A stretch of 7,878 nt of DNA from Myxococcales bacterium (GTDB lineage Bacteria > Myxococcota_A > Bradymonadia > Bradymonadales > Bradymonadaceae): the NCBI GenBank assembly GCA_007120615.1, contig SKNI01000272.1:1-7878 (forward strand), read 5' to 3'. Position 1 is the first letter of the stretch; each line of letters begins with the position of its first letter. This document shows, piece by piece, positions 1 to 5,348 of the stretch. Both the position numbers and the translations under genes were made by a program. Below the pieces are notes generated by a model, which was not told where the DNA came from, made no database searches, and saw only the letters and a program-made list of their open reading frames with translations.

Positions 1-5
1 CGCAC

Positions 6-554
6 ATGGCAGCATCCCAAAAACAGCGGTATATCGTCCAGACCTTTTCCAATTACGAGAATAAGGCCAAGATCGCTTTAGAACAGCGAATCAAAGCGGA
101 AAAGATCGAGGATGAATTCGAAGAGATCTACATCCCCACCGAGACGGTGGTTGAGGTTCGAAACGGAAAGCGCCGAGAACGAGAGAAGAAGTTTTATAAC
201 GGCTATATCTTCGTGAAGATGAACCTCTCCGATCGGGCGTGGCATGTGGTCAAGAATACGCCTAAGATCGTAGGGTTCGTGGGTGGAAGTGAGCGCAAAC
301 CCGCGCCGGTGCCCGAATCCGAGGTCAAGCAGATCTCCGATCGAATCGAGGAAGGAACTCTGACCGCCGAGCCGACCTACGCCTATCAAAAAGGCGACAA
401 GATCCGGGTCGTGGAGGGCAACTTCAAAGACTTCACCGGTACCATCGAGGAAGTGCAGGAAGAAAAAGAAAAGCTCCGAGTCTATGTGGAGATTTTCGGG
501 CGACCCACCTCGGTGGAGTTCGACTTCGATCAGGTGGAGATGGCCGAAGAATAA
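6..554 (+). CDS. nusG: Transcription termination/antitermination factor NusG
   Basis: NusG binds the RNA polymerase clamp, affects pausing and elongation, and links RNA polymerase to Rho or to ribosomal protein S10. The 182-residue product matches the usual bacterial length (about 180). Residues 8-115 read as the NGN domain, with the familiar blocks FYNGYIFVKM near 63-72 and VKNTPKIVGFVG near 82-93. A flexible acidic linker follows. A KOW domain covers about 127-160, beginning KGDKIRVVEGNFKDFTGTIE, and the C-terminal FGRPTSVEFDFDQVE is typical of the family. The ATG lies six bases into the window, so its ribosome binding site and the expected upstream secE cannot be seen. The reading frame is intact and is followed by a strong terminator, so nusG ends its own transcription unit instead of running into rplK. 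Identification is firm; the exact start is slightly less certain. Confidence 0.97.
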   Translation: MAASQKQRYIVQTFSNYENKAKIALEQRIKAEKIEDEFEEIYIPTETVVEVRNGKRREREKKFYNGYIFVKMNLSDRAWHVVKNTPKIVGFVGGSERKPAPVPESEVKQISDRIEEGTLTAEPTYAYQKGDKIRVVEGNFKDFTGTIEEVQEEKEKLRVYVEIFGRPTSVEFDFDQVEMAEE

Positions 555-580
555 TTCAGCGAAAAAAGAATGCCATCCGA

Positions 581-614
581 AAAGCGTCGGATCCCTTGAT
601 CCGGCGCTTTTTTT
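581..614 (+). terminator. Intrinsic terminator after nusG
   Basis: A 13-bp stem pairs 581-593 with 598-610, with one G-U pair at 587/604 and a 4-nt loop CCTT. Seven T residues at 608-614 follow and overlap the 3' arm. This is a textbook Rho-independent terminator, 26 nt after the nusG stop. It separates nusG transcription from rplK-rplA. Confidence 0.92.
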
Positions 615-686
615 ATTGTAACCGAGGTTCCCGCGATGTGCGGGGATTGTATTTTACCAGCAGGAGTTGAGAGCGCGGCGCTTTTA

Positions 687-719
687 TTGTGAGAGCAAGG
701 CAGACTCCAACGCTATACT
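687..719 (+). promoter_or_regulatory. Candidate promoter for rplK-rplA
   Basis: A promoter is expected here because a terminator closes nusG. The best -10 box is TATACT at 714-719 (5 of 6 to consensus), about 40 nt before the rplK start. The nearest -35-like hexamer, TTGTGA at 687-692, is 21 nt away, which is too long for a standard sigma-70 promoter. The -10 assignment is therefore the only part with real support; the -35 element may be a poor match at about 691-696. Confidence 0.35.
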
Positions 720-722
720 GCA

Positions 723-741
723 CGTTCACCAGGAGTGAACG
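723..741 (+). promoter_or_regulatory. Stem-loop in the rplK leader, possible L1 autoregulation site
   Basis: A 7-bp perfect stem (723-729 with 735-741) closes a 5-nt loop CAGGA, directly before the purine-rich ribosome binding region GAGGAG at 747-752. In many bacteria L1 represses translation of the L11-L1 mRNA by binding a structured leader that mimics its 23S site. Position fits such an element, but I do not see the full asymmetric-loop L1 motif, so the function is only suggested. Confidence 0.3.
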
Positions 742-756
742 GAGAAGAGGAGAAAA

Positions 757-1188
757 ATGGCTAAGAAGATCGTAGGACAAATTAAATTGCAGGTGCCGGC
801 CGGCAAGGCGAATCCATCGCCTCCGGTAGGCCCGGCGCTGGGACAGCACGGCGTCAATATCATGGAGTTTTGCAAGTCGTTCAACGCCAAGACCCAAGAT
901 CAGCAGGGGATGTTGATTCCCGTGGTGATCACGGTCTATGGAGACCGATCGTTTGACTTCATCACCAAGACCCCGCCGGCTTCCACGCTGATCCTCAAAG
1001 AGTTGGGGATTCCCAAAGGAAGCGGCGTTCCGAATCGCGACAAAGTCGGAACTTTGACCTGGGAACAGTGCAAAAAGATCGCTGAGATCAAATTGCCGGA
1101 CCTGACCACGGATGACATCGATAACGCCGCCCGAACGGTGGCCGGAACCTGTCGATCCATGGGCGTAAATGTCATTGGAGGTAACTGA
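757..1188 (+). CDS. rplK: 50S ribosomal protein L11
   Basis: L11 binds the GTPase-associated region of 23S rRNA (helices 43/44) and takes part in factor-dependent GTP hydrolysis and in the stringent response. The protein is 143 residues, against 142 in E. coli. The N-terminal domain shows the conserved proline-rich stretch at 14-43 (PAGKANPSPPVGPALGQHG and NIMEFCKSFN), the thiostrepton-binding face. The C-terminal rRNA-binding domain occupies about 70-143, with KTPPAS at 71-76 and GSGVPNRDKVGTLT near 88-101, ending in the typical GTCRSMGVNVIGG. The ATG is preceded by GAGGAG at 747-752. The stop codon shares its last A with the rplA start (TGATG), so the two are translationally coupled. L11 and L1 sharing an operon is the normal arrangement. 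Confidence 0.98.
   Translation: MAKKIVGQIKLQVPAGKANPSPPVGPALGQHGVNIMEFCKSFNAKTQDQQGMLIPVVITVYGDRSFDFITKTPPASTLILKELGIPKGSGVPNRDKVGTLTWEQCKKIAEIKLPDLTTDDIDNAARTVAGTCRSMGVNVIGGN
1177..1182 (+). promoter_or_regulatory. Strong ribosome binding site of rplA
   Basis: GGAGGT lies inside the last codons of rplK, 5 nt before the ATG at 1188. Together with the one-base stop/start overlap it fixes the rplA start. Confidence 0.85.
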
Positions 1189-1889
1189 TGGGTAGACGAG
1201 GAAGAAAATACGAAGCGGCCAGTCAGAAGGTCGATCCGGTAGCCAGGTATCAGTTGGAGGAGGCAGTGTCTCTTATCAAAGAGATGTCCTACGCCAAATT
1301 CGACGAATCCGTAGACGCCGCGATTCGCCTCAACGTCAACCCTCGCCATGCCGACCAGATGGTTCGGGGGGCGGTATCTCTTCCCCACGGAACGGGAAAA
1401 GATACGACGGTCTTGGTATTTGCCAAGGGTGAGAAAGCCAGCGAAGCAGAAGCGGCGGGCGCCGACTTTGTGGGTTCCGATGAACTCTTTGATAAGATCA
1501 ATGATGGTTGGTCGGACTGGGACGTCACCGTGGCGACCCCCGATTTGATGGGCCAGGTCGGTCGACTGGGCCGGGTGCTCGGTCCTCGCGGATTGATGCC
1601 GAGCCCGAAAGCGGGAACGGTAACCTTTGATGTGGGCAAGATCGTCAAAGAATTGAAGGCCGGTCGCCAGGAGTTTCGAGTCGACAAGGCGGGGATCATT
1701 CATATTCCCGTAGGGCGCTCCAGCTTTGATGAAGCAGCTCTGATCGAGAATATCATGATGATCATCGAAGACGTGGCCCGGCAGAAGCCGGCCAGCGCCA
1801 AGGCTCCTTATTTTAAGAGCATCGCGTTGAGCGCGAGCATGAGCCCCAGCGTCAAGCTCGATACGAGCTTTGCCAGGGATCTGCTCTGA
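1188..1889 (+). CDS. rplA: 50S ribosomal protein L1
   Basis: L1 forms the mobile L1 stalk that helps release deacylated tRNA from the E site. It is also the usual translational repressor of the L11-L1 mRNA. The product is 233 residues (E. coli 234). Visible family blocks are KFDESVDAAIRLNVNPRHADQ at about 37-57, MVRGAVSLPHGTGK at 58-71, the signature VLGPRGLMPSPKAGTV at 130-145, and a C-terminal block around GIIHIPVGRSSFD. Residues near the two ends form domain I and the central part domain II, as in the family. It starts within the last base of rplK with its own strong ribosome binding site. The last residues (FARDLL) are a little unlike well-studied homologues, but the frame is intact. Confidence 0.98.
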   Translation: MGRRGRKYEAASQKVDPVARYQLEEAVSLIKEMSYAKFDESVDAAIRLNVNPRHADQMVRGAVSLPHGTGKDTTVLVFAKGEKASEAEAAGADFVGSDELFDKINDGWSDWDVTVATPDLMGQVGRLGRVLGPRGLMPSPKAGTVTFDVGKIVKELKAGRQEFRVDKAGIIHIPVGRSSFDEAALIENIMMIIEDVARQKPASAKAPYFKSIALSASMSPSVKLDTSFARDLL

Positions 1890-1925
1890 GTCTGGATTGG
1901 TCCAGGCGAAGCCCAAAAGATTTAT

Positions 1926-1956
1926 GACGAGCGCGCTTGACGGCGGCGCGCTCGTC
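1926..1956 (+). repeat. Perfect 11-bp hairpin after rplA
   Basis: Arms 1926-1936 and 1946-1956 are perfectly complementary (GACGAGCGCGC and its reverse complement), with a 9-nt loop. It lies 36 nt after the rplA stop. No T-run follows (AGATAGACC), so it does not look like an intrinsic terminator. It may protect the rplKA 3' end, be a processing site between rplKA and rplJL, or insulate the leader fold that starts a few bases later. The loop contains TTGACG, which resembles a -35 box, but no good -10 follows. Confidence 0.6.
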
Positions 1957-1960
1957 AGAT

Positions 1961-2042
1961 AGACCAAGCGCCGATGTTGCTTTCGACGTCAAAGAAGTTG
2001 GCGAGCTATAAAACGCTCTTAATCTGCCAGCGGAGACGGTCC
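1961..2042 (+). ncRNA. L10-leader-like regulatory RNA upstream of rplJ
   Basis: Three helices can be drawn by hand. The outer helix pairs GACC 1962-1965 with GGTC 2038-2041. A side hairpin pairs 1973-1978 with 1985-1990, with two G-U pairs. The main arm pairs 1997-2002 with 2026-2031, then 2003-2006 with 2015-2018, and has an unpaired 3' bulge at 2019-2025 (TTAATCT). The bulge and the following GGAGACGGT (2032-2040) resemble the CTTAAT and AGACGGT blocks that I recall from L10 leaders, where the L10(L12) complex binds a kink-turn to repress its own operon. The position, just before rplJ, is as expected. The fold is drawn by eye; a covariance-model search would settle it. Confidence 0.7.
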
Positions 2043-2111
2043 ATGCAACGCAAACAGCGCACTGTCGAAGAGTTCGGCGGTGATGATGCGAGCGTAGTTT
2101 AGACCCTCTTC

Positions 2112-2135
2112 GCCCCCTGGCGTCGGGGGTTTTTT
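2112..2135 (+). terminator. Terminator-like attenuator just before rplJ
   Basis: Five C-G pairs (2113-2117 with 2125-2129), plus a possible G-T pair 2112/2130, form a hairpin with a 7-nt loop TGGCGTC. It runs straight into six T residues at 2130-2135. It ends 35 nt before the rplJ GTG, leaving no room for another promoter, so transcripts that make L10 and L12 must read through it. Competing pairings exist: CGAAGAG 2066-2072 with 2106-2112, and CGCC 2111-2114 with GGCG 2119-2122, which uses bases of the terminator stem. This supports attenuation linked to the L10 leader; mechanism inferred. Confidence 0.7.
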
Positions 2136-2159
2136 GTTTGATGCAGAACTTACGAGGAC

Positions 2160-2165
2160 AAGGAG
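2160..2165 (+). promoter_or_regulatory. Ribosome binding site that fixes the rplJ GTG start
   Basis: AAGGAG sits 5 nt before GTG at 2171. In-frame upstream starts (TTG 2138, ATG 2141) would translate through this site, start almost on the terminator T-run, and add residues not normal for L10. Confidence 0.85.
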
Positions 2166-2170
2166 AACAC

Positions 2171-2695
2171 GTGAATCGCGCGGAAAAAGAAGAGTTAGTC
2201 GCGTCGATCCGCTCCGACCTGGAGACGGCGAAATCTGTCGTTCTGGGAAGCCACACCGGCATTGACGTCAATACGGTAAATGAGTTGCGGGCGGAATTTC
2301 GAGCCAACAACGTGACCTACCGGGTCGTCAAGAATACGCTGGCAAAGTTGGCGCTGAAGGACACCGATTATGAGGTAATCTCTGAGATGTTCACCGGACC
2401 CACGGCGATCGCGTTCAGCACGGAAGACGCGGTAAGCCCGGCAAAGGTCATCAAGGAGTTTGCCAAGGAGCATAAGAAATTTGAGGTTCGCGGAGGCTTT
2501 CTGGACGGAAAGGTTCTGGATGCCGCAGGTGTGGACGCGTTGGCAGAGATGCCGACCAAGGACGAGATGCGCGCGAAAGTGCTCAGCCTCTTCCAGGCCG
2601 TACCTACGAAATTCGTGCGCACACTCAATGCTGCTCCCACGGAGTTCCTTCAGATTCTTACGGCACGCAAGCAAGATCTCGAAGAGAGTGCCTGA
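2171..2695 (+). CDS. rplJ: 50S ribosomal protein L10
   Basis: L10 is the base of the L7/L12 stalk: its N-terminal domain binds 23S rRNA beside L11 and its C-terminal helix carries L12 dimers. From the GTG start the product is 174 residues, within the family's usual 165-180, and begins (M)NRAEKEELV, the common L10 beginning. Conserved pieces include the VVKNTL block at 52-57, FTGPTAIAF in the middle, FEVRGGFLDGK, and a C-terminal helix from about 148 to 174 (FVRTLNAAPTEFLQILTARK) that would hold L12. It follows a structured leader and an attenuator-like terminator, and is followed after 70 nt by rplL. L10 with L12 is known to control this operon by binding its leader. No frameshift or missing block is seen; only the start codon needed a decision. 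Confidence 0.97.
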   Translation: MNRAEKEELVASIRSDLETAKSVVLGSHTGIDVNTVNELRAEFRANNVTYRVVKNTLAKLALKDTDYEVISEMFTGPTAIAFSTEDAVSPAKVIKEFAKEHKKFEVRGGFLDGKVLDAAGVDALAEMPTKDEMRAKVLSLFQAVPTKFVRTLNAAPTEFLQILTARKQDLEESA

Positions 2696-2765
2696 AGAAT
2701 TGTACGGATAGGATCACAAGAAACGACACCCAAACGAACATTCATAGATTTACAGGAGAATCACC

Positions 2766-3143
2766 ATGGCAGATGTATCACGAGAAGACGTAATCGAGTT
2801 TCTTAGCAATATGAGCGTCATCGATCTTTCCGGTCTGGTAGAAGAGCTGGAAGAGAAATGGGGCGTAAGCGCGGCAGCCGCAGCACCTGTGATGATGGCC
2901 GGACCGGCCGGAGCAGCTGCTGAAGAAGAGCAGACTGAATTCGACGTCGTCCTTGAGAGCTTTGGTCAGCAGAAGATCAAGGTCATCAAGGCCGTTCGCG
3001 AGATCACCGGTCTCGGTCTTAAAGACGCCAAAGATCTCGTCGAGAGCGCTCCGGCGACCATCAAAGAAGGTCTGGAGAGCGAAGAAGCCGAGAAGCTCAA
3101 AGAGCAGCTCGAAGAAGTCGGCGCTACGGTCGAAGTGAAGTAA
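2766..3143 (+). CDS. rplL: 50S ribosomal protein L7/L12
   Basis: L7/L12 is the multicopy stalk protein that recruits and activates translational GTPases (EF-Tu, EF-G, IF2). The 125-residue product has the standard layout. An N-terminal dimerisation and L10-binding region covers 1-34 (SREDVIEFLSNMSVIDLSGL, then VEELEEKWGV). A flexible Ala/Gly/Pro hinge follows at 35-52. The globular C-terminal domain at 57-125 carries the factor-binding signature KIKVIKAVREITGLGLKDAK at 70-89, then DLVESAP. AGGAG at 2754-2758 is 7 nt before the ATG. The 70-nt gap after rplJ holds no clear promoter or hairpin, so it is read as one operon with rplJ. It is followed directly by a terminator and a convergent gene, not by rpoB. 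Confidence 0.98.
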   Translation: MADVSREDVIEFLSNMSVIDLSGLVEELEEKWGVSAAAAAPVMMAGPAGAAAEEEQTEFDVVLESFGQQKIKVIKAVREITGLGLKDAKDLVESAPATIKEGLESEEAEKLKEQLEEVGATVEVK

Positions 3144-3168
3144 TTCTTCACCAGTACCGAGCACCAAT

Positions 3169-3202
3169 AAAAAGGCCCGCGAGTTTCTCGCGGGCCTTTT
3201 TT
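3169..3202. terminator. Bidirectional terminator between rplL and the convergent gene
   Basis: A perfect 15-bp stem pairs 3169-3183 with 3187-3201, with a 3-nt TTT loop. On the + strand it ends in six T residues (3197-3202), 25 nt after the rplL stop. On the - strand the A-run at 3169-3173 gives a T-run, 15 nt past the stop of the gene ending at 3218. It can therefore end both convergent transcripts. Confidence 0.95.
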
Positions 3203-3217
3203 GTGTTCGTGAGAGGG

Positions 3218-4492
3218 TTATCGAGTGAAAACATCAGCGGGCTCAAAGTCAGCGGGCTCCGATTCGATAGAGTCGGGGCGTTCGGAAGCATCATAGGCGT
3301 CGATGCTCTGCCGGCGAACGGCGCGTCGGCGAAGAGAATGGACCCGTTCGCGATCGTCGTCGGAGAGGCTCTCGTCGTCGAGGGCTGCGTCGAGAAGAGT
3401 GGAGGCTCGGTCCCATTCGTCATCTTCGATGGCCTGCTCGGCCTGAGCGACGAGGGACTGGGAGTCATCGGAATCAGCTTCTACTTCGCTTTCAGCATCT
3501 AGTTCGGCGGAGTCTTCTTCTTCTTCGACAGCATCAATGGCGACGTTATCTTGTGAGGGGGCGCTGCGATCTTGAGTTCGTCGTTGAACGGGCGCGTCAA
3601 ATAGAGCCGGGGACTCTTGTTGCTGGGGTTCGGCCTCGGCCTGTGGTTGTGGTCGCGGGGCGGCACGGCGTTGACGAGGAGCGGACGCGGCGCTACGGGT
3701 CCCACCACCCCCACGGCCGGCTCCCGATAGACCTAAGCCGCCGTAATCATTGCTTTCAGGGGCTGCCGATGGCTCGGGAGCGCTGGAGGGTTCGGGGGTC
3801 GGACGGGCCGGGGCCCGAGAGCGGGTCGATTCCTGGCGTTCCTCCAGGCGGGCCATGGCTCCCAGATCCGACGCGGGACTGGAGGGTTCCTGGCTCTGTG
3901 CTTCTTCGTCAGCTTCTTCGATCCCGCCGATTAACGCCTGAGCCATCTCTGCTTCGGCTGCTTCTTCTTCGGCCTCTTCGAGCACTTCAGGCAAGTCCTG
4001 GGCCAGAGTGGCTTCGGCGTGAGCGGTCCCGCTGGGAGCGGGATAGGTCGAGCTCTGATGGCCGACGCTGATTGAAGCGACTTCATCTGCAGGGTCCTCA
4101 AAGCCACCGGTCTGGGAGTAGAGAAAGTTGATGACCAGGGCGCAACCGATGAGAACGACGGCGACCCCGAGTCCCGATTGAAGAGTGCCAGCGGTGACCA
4201 TGGATCCCCAGAGGCCTTTTTTCCCGGGATTAACCGGCGCTCTTCGACGAGGCTCGCCGCCGCTGTGGTGCTCACGGGCGGCGGCCATGATCGCGTCCTG
4301 TACCGACGTGGGTACTTTTTCCGGGGGAGGGAGGTGAGCCTGAACTTCCTGATGGGCTTGTTGGAGTTCCCGCCAGGAGTTGGCGAGCTCTTCGTCCTCG
4401 TCGATCGCACGGCGCAACTCTTCGGCCTCCGACGGTGAGAGTTCACCGTAGAGAAGATCGAGGAGTCGGTCGTTGTGATTTTGGCTGCTCAT
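3218..4492 (-). CDS. Single-pass membrane protein, probable anti-sigma factor
   Basis: From the ATG at 4492 the product is 424 residues; a TTG three codons earlier is in frame but less likely. Residues 5-75 (beginning NHNDRLLDLLYGELSPSEAE, then helical and rich in charged residues) resemble the cytoplasmic sigma-binding region of anti-sigma factors. There is no Cys in this part, so the zinc-binding His-Cys-Cys motif of many such proteins is absent. Basic residues at 82-92 (RRR, KK) precede one membrane helix at about 106-125, giving N-inside topology. The exported part, about 300 residues, is low complexity: Glu/Ala-rich, then Pro/Ser/Ala-rich with a glycine run, then Gln-rich. Near 344-395 lies a TPR-like helix pair (EQAIEDDEWDRASTLLDAAL). 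The gene follows the sigma factor gene on the same strand after 121 nt, the usual place for a cognate anti-sigma. No clear ribosome binding site is visible. The role rests on context and topology, not on a recognised domain. Confidence 0.7.
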   Translation of the reverse strand: MSSQNHNDRLLDLLYGELSPSEAEELRRAIDEDEELANSWRELQQAHQEVQAHLPPPEKVPTSVQDAIMAAAREHHSGGEPRRRAPVNPGKKGLWGSMVTAGTLQSGLGVAVVLIGCALVINFLYSQTGGFEDPADEVASISVGHQSSTYPAPSGTAHAEATLAQDLPEVLEEAEEEAAEAEMAQALIGGIEEADEEAQSQEPSSPASDLGAMARLEERQESTRSRAPARPTPEPSSAPEPSAAPESNDYGGLGLSGAGRGGGGTRSAASAPRQRRAAPRPQPQAEAEPQQQESPALFDAPVQRRTQDRSAPSQDNVAIDAVEEEEDSAELDAESEVEADSDDSQSLVAQAEQAIEDDEWDRASTLLDAALDDESLSDDDRERVHSLRRRAVRRQSIDAYDASERPDSIESEPADFEPADVFTR

Positions 4493-4613
4493 GATCGTCA
4501 AAGAGGCAAAGAGTTTAGTTCATGGGTTTCAACGGCTACAAGGCCGGGTCGCATTCCTTTACAACGGATGCGGAGCCATCTGGATCTAAAATAACTGTTG
4601 CGAGGTATAAATC

Positions 4614-5297
4614 TCATCCCGGCACCATCTCCAGTTGTTCTTCGTCATCGAAGCGATGTTCGCTGAAATCGGCGAGTTCACCGCGGAGGGTTTTTATGGC
4701 GTAGCGCATGCGGCTTTTAACGGTCGGGACGGGGGCGCCGACGACGTCGGAGACTTCCCGAAATTTGAGTCCCGAGATCTCGCGGAGCACAAAGACCTCG
4801 CGCTGATCCTCGGGAAGTTTCTCCAGCGCTTGCTGAAGTCGGTCCAGAAAAGCCTGGCGATCGACGTCGACTTCTCCGGAGCGTGCTCCGTCGTCGACGA
4901 GGCGATACTGGTGCGTTTCGCCTCCTTCGTCATCCCCGACGTGATTTTGCAAGGAGTAGATATCAGCCCGGGAGCGTTTGCGGGCGGCGTCAATACAGGT
5001 ATTTCGGGCGATCGTATAGACCCAGGTGGTGAATTTTGCGGAGGGTTTATATGAAGATGCGCTGCGAATTACGCGTAAAAAGACGTCCTGCAAAAGCTCA
5101 TCTGCGATGTCCCGGCGTCCACAGCTTCGCAATATAAAGTTGTAGATCGGTCGCTTATGGCGATCAAAGAGAAGGGCGAAAGCGCGCTCGTCTCCCTCGG
5201 CATAGCGCTGCATCAGCGCTGCGTCTTCGAGGTCCTCAAGAGGGACGTCGTCTGTTCGGTCCGAGCCGAAGAGAGATTTGAAGATAGACAGGAGCAT
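4614..5297 (-). CDS. ECF-type RNA polymerase sigma factor (sigma-70 family)
   Basis: This 227-residue protein directs RNA polymerase to a specific promoter set. Region 2 spans about 28-108: ALMQRYAEGDERAFALLFDR, then DELLQDVF at 66-73 (core-binding part), then TTWVYTIARNTCIDAARKR at 90-108 (-10 melting and recognition). Region 4 spans about 153-206: LEKLPEDQREVFVLREISGL, then a helix-turn-helix ending PTVKSRMRYAIKTLR, which reads the -35 box. There is no region 1.1 or 3, as in the ECF (group 4) class. A linker of about 45 residues and an acidic C-terminal tail (FDDEEQLEMVPG) are a little longer than usual. It lies 51 nt after the lipoprotein gene and before the probable anti-sigma gene, so it is likely held inactive by its neighbour until a signal arrives. 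The ATG at 5297 lacks a clear ribosome binding site. The ECF subgroup was not determined. Confidence 0.93.
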   Translation of the reverse strand: MLLSIFKSLFGSDRTDDVPLEDLEDAALMQRYAEGDERAFALLFDRHKRPIYNFILRSCGRRDIADELLQDVFLRVIRSASSYKPSAKFTTWVYTIARNTCIDAARKRSRADIYSLQNHVGDDEGGETHQYRLVDDGARSGEVDVDRQAFLDRLQQALEKLPEDQREVFVLREISGLKFREVSDVVGAPVPTVKSRMRYAIKTLRGELADFSEHRFDDEEQLEMVPG

Positions 5298-5307
5298 CGC
5301 ATTTCAA

Positions 5308-5334
5308 TCTTCGAGAAATCGCCGGCGATGTTCC
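5308..5334 (-). promoter_or_regulatory. Candidate ECF-type promoter with palindromic spacer, before the sigma gene
   Basis: Read on the - strand, GGAAC (5334-5330) is followed by a 16-nt spacer and CGAAGA (5313-5308). GGAAC is the common -35 core of ECF sigma promoters and the spacing fits. Transcription would then begin only a few bases before the sigma factor ATG, giving an almost leaderless mRNA, which would agree with the missing ribosome binding site. The spacer holds a perfect 12-bp palindrome (5318-5329). Autoregulation is inferred. Confidence 0.35.
5318..5329. repeat. 12-bp perfect palindrome ATCGCCGGCGAT
   Basis: The sequence equals its own reverse complement. It lies in the 51-nt gap between the lipoprotein and sigma factor genes, inside the spacer of a possible ECF promoter, so it could be an operator. 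It could also be a chance GC-rich palindrome. Confidence 0.5.
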
Positions 5335-5348
5335 GAGTGTAGCGGAGA

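Noticed and set aside
936..1967. Long - strand ORF (343 codons) opposite rplK and rplA
   Set aside because: It is antisense to two well-identified ribosomal protein genes and its translation shows no recognisable domain; shadow of codon bias.
1983..2012. Promoter-like TCGACG, 18 nt, TATAAA inside the L10 leader
   Set aside because: The -10 match lies in the end loop of the leader arm; starting there would remove the 5' half of the fold. Better explained as RNA structure, though not excluded.
2138..2170. Earlier in-frame starts (TTG 2138, ATG 2141) for L10
   Set aside because: They sit right behind the terminator T-run, have no ribosome binding site, and add residues foreign to L10; GTG 2171 has AAGGAG at 5 nt and gives the normal N-terminus.
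4531..4557. GGAAT, 17 nt, CCGTT on the - strand before the membrane regulator, read as an ECF promoter
   Set aside because: Both boxes deviate from ECF cores (GGAAC; CGTC-like) and such matches are common by chance; the sigma and regulator genes are probably co-transcribed.
4551..4573. Hairpin between the sigma factor and membrane regulator genes
   Set aside because: The stem is short with a bulge and has no T-run on the - strand, so it is not a terminator.
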